Positions 24,821 through 35,459 of a stretch of DNA of 64,000 nt are shown here, piece after piece (positions within the stretch are counted from its first letter, which is position 1; each line of letters begins with the position of its first letter). Source of the DNA: Sphingomonadales bacterium 32-65-25 (lineage in GTDB: Bacteria; Pseudomonadota; Alphaproteobacteria; Sphingomonadales; Sphingomonadaceae). The stretch lies in NCBI GenBank assembly GCA_002280855.1, contig NCEU01000005.1, positions 186,001-250,000 on the forward strand, given 5' to 3'. A model generated the notes under the pieces. It was not told the origin of the DNA, ran no database searches, and saw only the letters and a list, made by a program, of their open reading frames with translations. A program made the position numbers and the translations under genes.

Positions 24821-27121
24821 ATGACCCTGCCCGTGGCCCATGATTCTGCGACCCGTGAACCACCATGGCTGGCCGGGCTGAATCCGCCGCAGCGCGAGGC
24901 GGTGACGACCACCGAAGGCCCGGTGCTGATCCTGGCCGGTGCCGGCACCGGCAAGACGAAAGCCCTCACCGCCCGGCTGGCGCATATCCTGTTCAATCGC
25001 CTGGCCTGGCCATCCGAAGTGCTGGCCGTCACCTTCACCAACAAGGCGGCGCGCGAAATGCGCCACCGCACCGAAATGCTGCTGGGGCCGATGGCCGAGG
25101 GCTTGCCGTGGCTGGGCACCTTTCACGCGCTGTCGGCCAAGATGCTGCGCCGCCATGCCGAACTGGTCGGGCTGAACCCGCAGTTCACCATTCTCGACAC
25201 CGATGACCAGTTGCGGCTGCTCAAGCAGGTGGTGGCCGAAGCCGGCATCGACGACAAGCGCTGGCCGCCCAAGCAGCTCGCCGGGCTGATCGACCGTTGG
25301 AAGAACAAGGGGCAACTGCCAGCCGATGTGCCGGGCGGCGAGAGTTTCGCCTATGCCGATGGCGCGCACGGCGGTGGTGCTGCCATGTATGCGCGTTACC
25401 AAGAACGACTGAAGGCGCTCAACGCCTGCGATTTCGGCGACTTGTTGCTGCACATGCTGACCATTTTCCGCCGGCACCCCGATGTTCAGGCCGATTATCA
25501 GCGCCGTTTCAAATATGTGATGGTCGATGAATATCAGGACACCAACAGCGCCCAGTATCAATGGCTGAAATCGCTGGTGGGGCCGGCGCGCAACCTGGCC
25601 TGCGTGGGTGATGATGATCAGTCGATCTACAGCTGGCGCGGCGCCGAAGTCGCCAACATCCTGCGCTTCGAAGCGGATTTTCCCGGCGCCAAGATGATCC
25701 GGCTGGAACAGAATTACCGCTCCACGCCCCACATCCTCGCAGCTGCCAACACGCTGATCGCGCACAACCGCGGTCGGCTGGGCAAGGCACTGTTCACCGC
25801 CCACACCAGCGGTGAGCGCGTGGAAGTGACCAGCGTGTGGGATGGGCCGGAAGAAGCAAGGCTGGTCGGTGACGAGGCCGAACGGCTGGCGCGCGAAGGC
25901 GTGTCGCTCAACGACATGGCGATCTTGGTGCGCGCCCAGTTCCAGACACGCCTGTTCGAAGACCGGTTCATCGCCATCGGCCTGCCCTATCGCATCGTCG
26001 GCGGGTTCCGTTTCTATGAGCGCGCCGAAGTGCGTGATGCGCTGGCCTATCTGCGGCTGGTGCATTCGCCTGCCGATGCGCTGGCGTTTGAACGCATCAT
26101 CAACGTGCCGAAACGCGGCCTGGGCGACAAGGCGATGGCAACGATGCATGCCGCCGCCCGTGCCATGAACCTGCCGCTGCCGCGCGCCGCCGCCGCGCTG
26201 GTGGACAGTGACGATCTCACCCCTGCCGCCCGGCGCGCGGTGAAGGCGTTCTGCACCGATCTCGCCCGCTGGCGCGACATGGCCGGCACCATGGGCCATG
26301 CCGAACTGGCCGAAGTGGTGCTGGAGGAATCGGGCTATGTCGCCATGTGGCAGGCCGACAAATCCACCGACGCCGATGGCCGCATCGAGAATCTGAAGGA
26401 ACTGGTGCGGGCGATGGGCGATTATCCCAGCCTGACCGCGTTCCTGGAACATGTCGCGCTGGTGATGGACAATGAGGCGGCCAATGATGACGAGAAAATC
26501 ACCATCATGACGCTGCACGCCGCCAAGGGCCTGGAATTCGATCATGTCTTCCTGCCCGGTTGGGAAGAAGGCGTGTTCCCCAGCCAGCGATCAATGGACG
26601 AAGGCGGCACCAGTGCGCTGGAGGAAGAACGGCGACTGGCCTATGTCGGCATCACCCGCGCCCGCAAACGCGCGCACATCATCAATGCGGCCAACCGCCA
26701 GGTGTATGGCCAGTGGACGGCCGCCCTGCCCAGCCGCTTCATCGACGAGTTGCCGGCCGAACATGTGCTGGCGCGATCCACCATGAGCGGCGGGCCCAGC
26801 CTGTGGCGGGCCGCACTGGAAGGCGGCGATCCGTTCGCGCATGTGCAGCGCGGCACCGGACGCGGGCCGGGCTGGGACCGGGCGGCGCACGCTGGGCAGA
26901 ACCGCGATTTCGGCCCGCGCAGTGCTGCACCGCGCGAGGCGCGGGTCAGCGCCGTCTCGCTCAGCCCCAGCCCGGCCTTTCGCAAGGGCACGCGGGTGTT
27001 TCACGCCAAGTTCGGCGAAGGCACCGTGTTCCATGTTGATGGCAACAAACTGGAAATTGATTTCCCGGCAGCCGGGCGCAAGCGCGTGCTCGACAGTTAC
27101 GTCAGTCTCAAAGAGGCTTGA
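24821..27121 (+). CDS. uvrD: UvrD/PcrA-type ATP-dependent DNA helicase
   Basis: Superfamily 1A 3'-5' helicase acting in excision and mismatch repair. The 766-residue product has Walker A GAGTGKT, motif Ia TFTNKAAREM, motif II DEYQDTN and motif III DDQSIYSWRGAE. Motif V is TLHAAKGLEF and motif VI is YVGITRARK. The C-terminal Tudor-like tail FRKGTRVFHAKFGEGTVFHVDGNKLEI is typical of PcrA/UvrD and binds RNA polymerase in studied homologues. The ATG at 24821 is chosen because the longer frame would place the SOS operator inside the gene. Likely SOS-induced. Confidence 0.94.
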   Translation: MTLPVAHDSATREPPWLAGLNPPQREAVTTTEGPVLILAGAGTGKTKALTARLAHILFNRLAWPSEVLAVTFTNKAAREMRHRTEMLLGPMAEGLPWLGTFHALSAKMLRRHAELVGLNPQFTILDTDDQLRLLKQVVAEAGIDDKRWPPKQLAGLIDRWKNKGQLPADVPGGESFAYADGAHGGGAAMYARYQERLKALNACDFGDLLLHMLTIFRRHPDVQADYQRRFKYVMVDEYQDTNSAQYQWLKSLVGPARNLACVGDDDQSIYSWRGAEVANILRFEADFPGAKMIRLEQNYRSTPHILAAANTLIAHNRGRLGKALFTAHTSGERVEVTSVWDGPEEARLVGDEAERLAREGVSLNDMAILVRAQFQTRLFEDRFIAIGLPYRIVGGFRFYERAEVRDALAYLRLVHSPADALAFERIINVPKRGLGDKAMATMHAAARAMNLPLPRAAAALVDSDDLTPAARRAVKAFCTDLARWRDMAGTMGHAELAEVVLEESGYVAMWQADKSTDADGRIENLKELVRAMGDYPSLTAFLEHVALVMDNEAANDDEKITIMTLHAAKGLEFDHVFLPGWEEGVFPSQRSMDEGGTSALEEERRLAYVGITRARKRAHIINAANRQVYGQWTAALPSRFIDELPAEHVLARSTMSGGPSLWRAALEGGDPFAHVQRGTGRGPGWDRAAHAGQNRDFGPRSAAPREARVSAVSLSPSPAFRKGTRVFHAKFGEGTVFHVDGNKLEIDFPAAGRKRVLDSYVSLKEA

Positions 27122-27425
27122 TATTCTTGCCTGTCAGGGCGCCCATGATTTCGGTGAACACCCGCGGCGTCAGGAAAATCAGCCCCACCGCCGTCAGCGC
27201 CAGGCACTGCGGCAACGGCCAGTGCAGATATTCCTGCGCAAAGAAGAAGGTGCCCACCAGGATATAGCCATTGAAGCGCGCCACCAGCGACAGGATGATC
27301 GCCACCAGCCCCCATTGCCAGCCAAGGCCCAAGGTCCAGCCGGACCAGGCCAACACCATCTGGATCATGCCGACGCCGCACAGGACGGTCGCCATCACCA
27401 GGCCGGGAAATTGACGAAAGCTCAT
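27108..27425 (-). CDS. Hypothetical small membrane protein
   Basis: A 105-residue protein with three or four hydrophobic helices (FPGLVMATVLCGVGMIQMVLAW, WGLVAIILSLVARF, YILVGTFFFAQEYL, LPQCLALTAVGLIFLTP). It contains a Trp/Gly-rich turn (SGWTLGLGWQWG) and a short basic C-terminus. I do not recognise a characterised family. Its last 14 nt overlap the end of the convergent uvrD gene. About 120 bp separate its start from the divergent MFS gene. Confidence 0.7.
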   Translation of the reverse strand: MSFRQFPGLVMATVLCGVGMIQMVLAWSGWTLGLGWQWGLVAIILSLVARFNGYILVGTFFFAQEYLHWPLPQCLALTAVGLIFLTPRVFTEIMGALTGKNIKPL

Positions 27426-27546
27426 CGGTTGTTAGGCTACCATATGCGGGCGCAGTCGGCGAATCCGCTGCCCCCAGCGACTGCTGATACCATGACTTTC
27501 TGAATACAGCATTGCCGCCCGCGCCACGGCTTTCTATGGACTGCCT

Positions 27547-28791
27547 GTGCCGTCCATTCCCGCCCCGCTGAAAATCCGCGATTATCGTGCCTTCTGGGTC
27601 GCGCGCTTTTTCGCCACCGTCGCGGGCATGATGATGGTCGTCGTCATCGGCTGGCAGGTGTACGATATCGCCCGCGAGAGCATGAGCCGGGACGATGCGG
27701 CCTTCCTGCTCGGCATGATCGGGTTGGCGCAGTTCCTGCCCTTGTTCTGCCTGGCGCTTGTGGTCGGCGTGATCGCCGATCGGGTGGACCGGCGTTATAT
27801 TGCCCGCGCCGCCGTCGCACTGGAAATCGGCTGCGCCGGCGTCCTCGGCTGGCTGGCGCTTGCCGGTGACATGCCGATGCTGGCGTTGTTCGTGGTCGCT
27901 GCCCTGCTTGGTGTGGGCCGCGCCTTCCAGGGGCCATCGATGGCCGCACTCGCCCCCAATCTGGTGCCGCGCGAACTGCTGCCACAGGCCATCGCGCTGA
28001 ACAGCATCAGCTGGCAAACCGGCGCGGTGCTGGGCCCGCCGCTGGGTGCCTTCCTTTATGCCGTCTCCCCGGCGACGCCCTATCTGGCGGCCGCCATCTT
28101 GTTCGCCCTTACTTTCATCTGCCTGATGCTGATCCGGCCAGTGCCGCGGCCGGCACCATCGGCGCTCACGCCGTGGCGGTCGCTGGTGGAAGGCGTCGCC
28201 TATGTCCGCCACAACAAGGTGCTGCTGGGCGCGATCAGCCTTGATCTGTTTGCCGTGCTGCTGGGCGGGGCGACCGCGATGCTGCCGGTTTATGCCCGCG
28301 ATGTGCTGTTTGTGGGCGTGGAAGGCCTTGGCCCGCTGCGGGCCGCACCGTCGGCCGGTGCGGTGGTGATGGCGGTTCTTCTCGCCAGCCGGCCGCTCAA
28401 GCGCCATGTTGGCGTGGTGATGTTCGCTTCGGTGGCGCTTTTCGGGCTGGCCACCATCGTCTTTGGTCTGTCGACCTCCTACCCGCTCAGCCTGGCGGCG
28501 TTGGCGGTGCTGGGCGCAGCCGATGCGATCAGCGTGTTTGTGCGCGGCAGCCTGATCCAGTTGCACACGCCCGATGACATGCGCGGGCGTGTATCGAGCG
28601 TGTCGGGCCTGTTCATTTCGGCGAGCAATGAGCTGGGCGAATTGGAATCGGGCCTCGCCGCCCGCTATATCGGCGCGGTACCGGGCGTGGTGATCGGCGG
28701 GGTGGGGGCCATCATCGTCACCGTGCTGTGGGCCTGGCGCTTCCCGCAATTGCGCAACGCCGATCGGTTCGATCAGCAAAAGCCGGCCTGA
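27547..28791 (+). CDS. MFS transporter (EntS/DHA3-like)
   Basis: A 414-residue, 12-helix major facilitator. Motif A between helices 2 and 3 is GVIADRVDRRYIARAA. The opening IRDYRAFWVARFFATVAGMMMVVVIGWQVYDIA and the later LQ-rich segment VFVRGSLIQLHTPDDMRGRVSSV are typical of the MFS_3 group that exports siderophores or drugs. The substrate is unknown, and no siderophore genes are nearby. GTG (27547) is the start. It is monocistronic, with cysK behind its own promoter downstream. Confidence 0.88.
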   Translation: MPSIPAPLKIRDYRAFWVARFFATVAGMMMVVVIGWQVYDIARESMSRDDAAFLLGMIGLAQFLPLFCLALVVGVIADRVDRRYIARAAVALEIGCAGVLGWLALAGDMPMLALFVVAALLGVGRAFQGPSMAALAPNLVPRELLPQAIALNSISWQTGAVLGPPLGAFLYAVSPATPYLAAAILFALTFICLMLIRPVPRPAPSALTPWRSLVEGVAYVRHNKVLLGAISLDLFAVLLGGATAMLPVYARDVLFVGVEGLGPLRAAPSAGAVVMAVLLASRPLKRHVGVVMFASVALFGLATIVFGLSTSYPLSLAALAVLGAADAISVFVRGSLIQLHTPDDMRGRVSSVSGLFISASNELGELESGLAARYIGAVPGVVIGGVGAIIVTVLWAWRFPQLRNADRFDQQKPA

Positions 28792-28814
28792 ACACACCCC
28801 AAGATTTTCCGCCG

Positions 28815-28843
28815 TTGGCGCGCAGCGTTTGCAGGTCTAAAAC
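28815..28843 (+). promoter_or_regulatory. Probable sigma70 promoter of cysK
   Basis: TTGGCG (28815-28820), a 17-bp spacer and TAAAAC (28838-28843) lie 28 bp upstream of the cysK ATG, in the gap after the MFS gene. Confidence 0.5.
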
Positions 28844-28870
28844 ACACGCAAACAACCGGAAGGTGCCGCG

Positions 28871-29788
28871 ATGAAGGCCAACAACATCCTCGAAACCATT
28901 GGCCGCACGCCGCATGTGCGGATGGGCAAATTGTTCCCGAACGCCGAAGTGTGGATCAAATCCGAACGCACCAATCCCGGCGGATCGATCAAGGATCGCA
29001 TCGCGCTGGCCATGATCGAGGCCGCCGAAGCCGATGGCACGCTGAAACCCGGCGGCATCATCGTCGAGCCGACCAGTGGCAACACCGGCATTGGTCTGGC
29101 CATGGTGGCGGCCGTAAAGGGCTACAAGCTGATCCTGGTCATGCCGGAAAGCATGTCGATCGAGCGGCGGCGGCTGATGCTGGCCTATGGCGCCAGTTTT
29201 GATCTGACGCCGCGCGAAAAGGGCATGAACGGCGCCATTGCCCGCGCGCTGGAGATCGTGAGCACAACGCCGAACAGCTGGATGCCGCAGCAGTTTGAAA
29301 ACCCGGCCAACATCGATGTGCATGTGCGCACCACGTCAGAGGAAATCTACGCCGATTTCGCCGACACACCGCCCGATGCCATCATCACCGGCGTTGGCAC
29401 CGGCGGGCACATCACCGGCGTTGCGCAGGTGCTGAAGGCCCGCTGGCCGAAGCTGAAGGTGTTTGCCGTCGAACCGGCGGCGTCCCCGGTGATTTCCGGC
29501 GGCTCGCCCAGCCCGCACCCGATCCAGGGCATCGGCGCCGGCTTCATCCCGAAAAATCTCGATGTGTCGCTGCTCGATGGCGTGATCCAGGTCGATGCCG
29601 GGGATGCCAAGGCGTGGGCGCTGCGCTCGGCGGCCGAGGAAGGCATGCTGGTCGGCATCTCGTCGGGCGCGACGCTGGCCGCCATTGCCACCAAGCTGAA
29701 GGAAATGCCGGGCGCGCGCATCGTCGGCTTCAATTACGACACCGGGGAGCGTTATCTGTCGGTGCCTGAATTTCTGCCCGGCGGCTGA
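28871..29788 (+). CDS. cysK: Cysteine synthase A
   Basis: O-acetylserine sulfhydrylase, the final step of cysteine synthesis. The 305-residue PLP enzyme has the Schiff-base lysine in [10 protein letters not shown] (about residue 42), the substrate loop [12 protein letters not shown], the phosphate-binding [10 protein letters not shown], and SSGATL near the C-terminus. A strong GGAAGG ribosome-binding site precedes the ATG. The 3' end overlaps the convergent phosphoesterase gene by 37 nt. Confidence 0.95.
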   Translation: MKANNILETIGRTPHVRMGKLFPNAEVWIKSERTNPGGSIKDRIALAMIEAAEADGTLKPGGIIVEPTSGNTGIGLAMVAAVKGYKLILVMPESMSIERRRLMLAYGASFDLTPREKGMNGAIARALEIVSTTPNSWMPQQFENPANIDVHVRTTSEEIYADFADTPPDAIITGVGTGGHITGVAQVLKARWPKLKVFAVEPAASPVISGGSPSPHPIQGIGAGFIPKNLDVSLLDGVIQVDAGDAKAWALRSAAEEGMLVGISSGATLAAIATKLKEMPGARIVGFNYDTGERYLSVPEFLPGG

Positions 29789-30573
29789 AGCTCCACCACC
29801 ACGATCTCACCCTGCGTGCCCAGCCGAACTGGCACGATGGAGGTACCGATGCCGGCGGACACCAGCATCTGCTGGCCACCGTGATTTCGAAACCGGCCGC
29901 GCAGATATTGGGAATCAAGTTTTTTGAACTGCGGCCAGCCAAAGATCTGGATCTGGCCGCCATGCGTGTGCCCGGCCAGCAGCAGGTCCACGTTGGGCGG
30001 CAGCATCGGCCACAAGCGCGGTTCATGCACCAGCGCGATCAGCGGCTTGCCGGGCTGCGCACGAGCGGCAGCGGCCCGCAGGCCCTGCACCGGCCGCTGG
30101 CCCATGATCAGATCATCGCTGCCAACGATCTGGATGGGCCCGACATCAACGAGATCGCCCGCCAGCAGTTTCAGACCGAACCGCCGCATCACCCAACGGA
30201 TCCAGTAGGGATCATCGTGATTGCCCGGCACGCTCCACACGCCGAGCGGGGCTTTCAGCCGGGTGAGCGGCTGCACCGCATCGTCCATCCGCATCGGCGG
30301 ATCCCAGATCTTGCTGGCGTGGAAATCGCCGGTGACCACAACCAGATCGGGGTGCAGCGCATTCACCTGATCCATGATGCGGTTCAGCCGCACCTGCGGC
30401 ATATCCCAATTGCTGCCATGCAGATCGGAAAGGTGGATCAACCGCAACGGCCGCTGCAGCCCGGCCAGTTCGACGCGATAGCGCACCACCGCCGGATCGC
30501 GGATCGCGCCGAGCCAGCCCGCCCAACCAAGGGCAAGCAGCAGGCCGGCAAAAAGGAACGCGAACCGTTTCAA
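29752..30573 (-). CDS. Metallophosphoesterase
   Basis: A 273-residue calcineurin-like phosphoesterase. An N-terminal membrane anchor ([19 protein letters not shown]) precedes the metal-binding motifs DLHGSNW (DxH), VVVTGDFH (GDxx), PGNHDD (GNHD/E), LVHEP and GHTHGGQ. It resembles the YkuE/YaeI group of membrane-linked phosphodiesterases; the substrate is unknown. The start is TTG at 30573, overlapping the TGA of the upstream oxidoreductase (TTGA). Its 3' end overlaps cysK by 37 nt. Confidence 0.87.
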   Translation of the reverse strand: MKRFAFLFAGLLLALGWAGWLGAIRDPAVVRYRVELAGLQRPLRLIHLSDLHGSNWDMPQVRLNRIMDQVNALHPDLVVVTGDFHASKIWDPPMRMDDAVQPLTRLKAPLGVWSVPGNHDDPYWIRWVMRRFGLKLLAGDLVDVGPIQIVGSDDLIMGQRPVQGLRAAAARAQPGKPLIALVHEPRLWPMLPPNVDLLLAGHTHGGQIQIFGWPQFKKLDSQYLRGRFRNHGGQQMLVSAGIGTSIVPVRLGTQGEIVVVELQPPGRNSGTDR

Positions 30574-31835
30574 AGCCTGGCCTTGTTTTCCTTGTCTTCG
30601 GCAAGGAAGGCCGTGAACGGGTTGAGCTTTTCGGCGGTGCCGCCGGCCGCAACCCGGCGCAGTTGCTGATAATACCAGCTTTGGGCGGCAAAGCCGTTGA
30701 TCGTCCGCACCAGCTTGAAGGGCGAAGCCGGGCTGAGCCACCAAGGCCCGATCGCCAGCCGGTCCTCGTCGCGCGGCAGTTCCTCGATATGGCCTTCGAG
30801 CAGTTCGGCAACGCAGGTGGGATCGGCGCACAGCGGCCGGCCGACGCCAACAAAGGCGATGCCGCTGGCCAGCGCGTCGTCCATCGCCGTGAGGCTGCGG
30901 AAACCGCCCGTCACCATCAGCGGCGGCGTTTTCGCGGCCATCAATGCCTTGGCCAATTGCACGAAATAGGCTTCGCGCTGGCGGGTAGATTGCTGCTTCG
31001 GCTCTTCACGCGGGGCAAGGCCGTCCATGTCCATCATCGCCGGCTGTTCATAGGTGCCACCCGACAACTCCAGGCAATCGACGCCCAGATCGGCCAGCCA
31101 GCCGGCGACAGTGAGGCATTCATCGAAAGCAAAGCCCCCCTTCTGGAAATCGGCGCTGTTCAGCTTCACCGACACGGTGAAATCGGCTCCCACGGCGGCC
31201 CGCACTGCCTTCACCGTTTCAATCAGGAAACGCGCGCGGTTTTCCAGGCTGCCGCCCCATTCGTCGCGGCGCAGATTGGCAAGCGGGGAAAGGAACTGGC
31301 TGATCAGGTAGCCGTGCGCGGCATGGATCTGCACGCCGGTGAAGCCGGCTTCACGCGCGACAATTGCGGCGTTGGCCCAGCGCGCGATCAGATCGTGGAT
31401 TTCAATGCCGGTGAGCGGATGCGGCATGCCGAACTGCCCGCCGGGCAGCGCCAGCGGCACCGCCGACGGCGCCCGCGGATGCGGATTGACGTTCTTCTGG
31501 GTCTGGCGCCCCGCGTGGCTGATCTGCACCCAGGCCTGCGTATCGCCAGCGGTGGCCGCCGCCGCCCAGCGCGCCCACGCCGCCTTGCCCTCGTCGGACA
31601 GCGGCCCATCGACAATCACGTTGCCCGGCCGTTCCAGATGGCCGCGATCAATCTGCACATTGCCGGTGATCAGCAGGCCGCAGCCGCCATCCGACCAGCG
31701 GCGATACAGCGTTTCATGCGCGGCATTGGGCAGGCCATCGCGAAACGCCAGCCCTTCCGTCATCGCCGCCTTCGCGATGCGATTGCGGAAATGCTGGCCG
31801 TTCGGCAGGCTGAAAGCGTCGTTCACGTCTGGCAT
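30570..31835 (-). CDS. NADH:flavin oxidoreductase (Old Yellow Enzyme family)
   Basis: A 421-residue FMN-binding TIM barrel. Visible motifs are FRNRIAKAAMTEGLA at the N-terminus, WVQISHAGRQ, the active-site region GVQIHAAHGYLISQFLSP and RRDEWGGSLENRARF. The phosphate-binding region is VTGGFRS...GVGRPL. It ends after the barrel, so it lacks the FeS and FAD/NADH domains of 2,4-dienoyl-CoA reductase FadH. Its place behind beta-oxidation genes still suggests reduction of an unsaturated acyl or enone intermediate, which is inference. Confidence 0.88.
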   Translation of the reverse strand: MPDVNDAFSLPNGQHFRNRIAKAAMTEGLAFRDGLPNAAHETLYRRWSDGGCGLLITGNVQIDRGHLERPGNVIVDGPLSDEGKAAWARWAAAATAGDTQAWVQISHAGRQTQKNVNPHPRAPSAVPLALPGGQFGMPHPLTGIEIHDLIARWANAAIVAREAGFTGVQIHAAHGYLISQFLSPLANLRRDEWGGSLENRARFLIETVKAVRAAVGADFTVSVKLNSADFQKGGFAFDECLTVAGWLADLGVDCLELSGGTYEQPAMMDMDGLAPREEPKQQSTRQREAYFVQLAKALMAAKTPPLMVTGGFRSLTAMDDALASGIAFVGVGRPLCADPTCVAELLEGHIEELPRDEDRLAIGPWWLSPASPFKLVRTINGFAAQSWYYQQLRRVAAGGTAEKLNPFTAFLAEDKENKARL

Positions 31836-31888
31836 TGCGGCACCCCTGATTTCGATTCAGCCTGCCGCGCCAGCGGAGCGGGCGCAAG

Positions 31889-31928
31889 CCCGTCCGCCCC
31901 CCTCCCTGCGACGAGAGAGGGGAGCAGG
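31889..31928. repeat. Diverged palindromic repeat, related to the DUF559-flanking repeat
   Basis: On the minus strand this reads CTGCTCCCCTC, then a loop containing CTCGTCGCAGG, then GAGGGGGGCGG. It shares the CTGCTCCCCTC entry and the G-rich exit with the repeats flanking the DUF559 gene at 46711 and 47127 but has a different loop. It fills most of the 97-bp gap between the FadJ-like gene and the oxidoreductase gene. Just beside it, CGGGC-GCAA-GCCCG (31879-31892) forms another small hairpin. Confidence 0.5.
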
Positions 31929-31932
31929 AGTT

Positions 31933-34113
31933 TCAGGCCGCCTGCTTCGCCGCCATAGCGTAGAAGCTGTCACCACGGGCCGCCATGTCGCGCAGCAGTT
32001 GCGGCGGCGCGAAACGCTCGCCGTGCGCTTGCGCCAGCCGGTCCAGCGTGGCGACGACGTTGGCGATGCCAACAGTATCCATGTGGCTGAACGGCCCGCC
32101 GGTGAACGGCGCAAAGCCCCAGCCGAAGATGGCACCCAGGTCGCCGTCCTGCGGGGTTTCCAGCACGCCTTCGGCAAAGCAGCGCGCGCATTCGACAAGC
32201 TGGCGATAAAGCAGCCGTTCCTTCACTTCGGCGGCGGAGGGCTGATCCGCGGCGAGGCCACCGGCCACCGTTGCCGCCAGTTCCGGCCACAGATGCTTCT
32301 TGCCGCCTTCGGGATAGACATAAAAACCCTTGGCGTTCTTGCGGCCCTGACGGCCAAGTTCGTGCATCTTGGTGATGACGGCGTCGGCCGGACCCGGCTT
32401 GTAGGCATCGCCCAGATCGGCCTTGGTCTGCTGACCGACCTTGTAGCTGAGATCAAGGCCGACTTCGTCGTTCACGGCCAGCGGTCCCACCGGCATGCCC
32501 ATCTGCTTGCCGACATTTTCGATCAGCGCCGGCACCGTGCCTTCGCCCAGCAGGGAAAGGCCTTCCTGCACATAGGTGCCAAAGCAGCGCGAGGTGTAGA
32601 AACCGCGGCTGTCGTTCACCACGATCGGCGTCTTGCGGATGGCGGCGACATAATCCAGCGCCTTGGCGATGGCTTCCGGGCCGGTTTCCTTGCCAACGAT
32701 GATTTCGACCAGCGGCATGCGTTCCACCGGCGAGAAGAAGTGGATGCCGATGAAATTGGCCGGCTTGCTCCACGCCTTGGCGAGGCCGGTGATCGGCAGG
32801 GTGGAGGTGTTGGAACCGAAAATCACATCGGGGCCAACCACCGCTTCGGTGGCCTTCGTCACATCGGCCTTGATCTCGCGGGTTTCGAACACCGCTTCGA
32901 TGATCAGGTCGCAGCCGGCCAGATCGGCGTAATCCGAAGTCGGCTTGATCCGGTCGAGGATGATCTGCGCCTTGGTAGGGTCCATGCGCTTCTTGGCGAG
33001 GCGGTCAGCGGTGTACTGCTTGCCCTTTTCGGCTGCGGCCAGATCACGGTCGAGCAGCACCACTTCGATGCCGGCCTGCGCCGTCACCATGGCCACGCCG
33101 GCGCCCATCAGGCCGGCGCCAAGCATGCCGATCTTCTTCGTCGGCATCGGCGCAATGCCCTTGGGCCGGCGCGCGCCCTTCTCGGCAGCCTGCTTGGAGA
33201 CGAACAGGCTGCGAACCATGTTGCCGGCCTGGGGATCAGCCACCACCTTGGCGAAATATTTGGATTCGATGCGGATGGCGGTGTCCATCGGCACCTGGGT
33301 GCCTTCATAGACGGCGCTCAGGATCGCCTTGGGCGCGTTCATGTTGTCGCCGGCGTTCACGTGCGTCATCGCGGTGCCGCCCACGAAAATCTGCGCGAAA
33401 TTGGGGTTGAGCGCCGTGGCTGGACCGCCGGGCATCTTGAAATTCTTGGTATCCCACGGCTGCACGCCGCCAGTGGGGTTGGCCTTCACCCACGCCTTGG
33501 CAGTGGCGATGATCTGATCGGCCGGCACCACAGCCTGCGCCACGCCAAAGCCCAGGGCCTCTTGCGGGCTCATGTTCTTGCCTTGCAGCAGATACATCAG
33601 CGCCGGCTGGATGCCCATCAGGCGCGGCAGCCGCTGGGTGCCACCGGCACCGGGGAACAGGCCAACCATGATTTCCGGCAGGCCGAGCGTGATCTTGGGA
33701 TTATCGGCAATCACCCGATAATGGCAGGCAAGGATGAATTCGAGACCACCCCCCAGCGCGAGGCCGTTCACGGCTGCCGCGACCGGCTTGCCGCAGGTTT
33801 CCAGATCGCGCAGCATCTTGTTGAGAAGGAACACGCCGTCGAACAGCGCGGCCAGTTTTGATTTGCCTTCAGGCGCGGCGCCGCCAAACAGGCCGCCCAG
33901 ACCTTTCAAGTCGGCCCCGGCCATGAAACCACTGGCTTTGCCGCTGGTGATGACAGCGCCTTTCACGGCATCGTCGGTCTTCAGCCGCACGATGGCTGCG
34001 GCCAGATCGGCCTGCACTTCCGGCGTGATGACGTTCATCGACTGGCCGGGCACGTCGATGGTGAGCAGGAGGATGCCGTCGGCATCGAGTTCGGTGTGGA
34101 TGGCGGTGGTCAT
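31933..34113 (-). CDS. fadJ: Fused enoyl-CoA hydratase / 3-hydroxyacyl-CoA dehydrogenase
   Basis: Multifunctional beta-oxidation alpha subunit of 726 residues. The N-terminal crotonase domain contains SGFMAGADLKGL, NGLALGGGLEFILACHYRV and LGLPEIMVGLFPGAGGTQRLPRL with the two hydratase carboxylates. The dehydrogenase starts at KIGMLGAGLMGAGVAMVTAQAG (GxGxxG NAD site) and continues with IGIHFFSPVERMPLVEI and a C-terminal helical domain containing AVNDEVGLDLSYKVG. It works with the thiolase encoded next to it. The ATG at 34113 is used. fadJ or fadB naming is by family. Confidence 0.93.
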   Translation of the reverse strand: MTTAIHTELDADGILLLTIDVPGQSMNVITPEVQADLAAAIVRLKTDDAVKGAVITSGKASGFMAGADLKGLGGLFGGAAPEGKSKLAALFDGVFLLNKMLRDLETCGKPVAAAVNGLALGGGLEFILACHYRVIADNPKITLGLPEIMVGLFPGAGGTQRLPRLMGIQPALMYLLQGKNMSPQEALGFGVAQAVVPADQIIATAKAWVKANPTGGVQPWDTKNFKMPGGPATALNPNFAQIFVGGTAMTHVNAGDNMNAPKAILSAVYEGTQVPMDTAIRIESKYFAKVVADPQAGNMVRSLFVSKQAAEKGARRPKGIAPMPTKKIGMLGAGLMGAGVAMVTAQAGIEVVLLDRDLAAAEKGKQYTADRLAKKRMDPTKAQIILDRIKPTSDYADLAGCDLIIEAVFETREIKADVTKATEAVVGPDVIFGSNTSTLPITGLAKAWSKPANFIGIHFFSPVERMPLVEIIVGKETGPEAIAKALDYVAAIRKTPIVVNDSRGFYTSRCFGTYVQEGLSLLGEGTVPALIENVGKQMGMPVGPLAVNDEVGLDLSYKVGQQTKADLGDAYKPGPADAVITKMHELGRQGRKNAKGFYVYPEGGKKHLWPELAATVAGGLAADQPSAAEVKERLLYRQLVECARCFAEGVLETPQDGDLGAIFGWGFAPFTGGPFSHMDTVGIANVVATLDRLAQAHGERFAPPQLLRDMAARGDSFYAMAAKQAA

Positions 34114-34136
34114 GTCATTCCATTCCTTTTTTTCTT

Positions 34137-34227
34137 CGTCATCCCGGCGAAAGCCGGGATCCATCTCCCCCAAGTCGCGCCAGATGCAGCGTTCGGGTGA
34201 TGGGCCCCGGCGTTCGCCGGGGTGACG
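34137..34227. repeat. REP-like inverted pair of 28-bp palindromes
   Basis: Two 28-bp hairpin units, 34137-34164 and 34200-34227, lie in inverted orientation 35 bp apart between the thiolase and FadJ-like genes. The core stems are ATCCCGGC/GCCGGGAT and, in the other unit, CCCCGGC/GCCGGGG. The units match at 24 of 28 positions after reverse complementing. Two of the differences are compensatory, keeping the stem paired. The organisation resembles the REP/BIME elements of enterobacteria. Confidence 0.75.
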
Positions 34228-34236
34228 GCCAAATGG

Positions 34237-35448
<1,212 letters not shown>

Positions 35449-35459
35449 CGTCATTCCTC

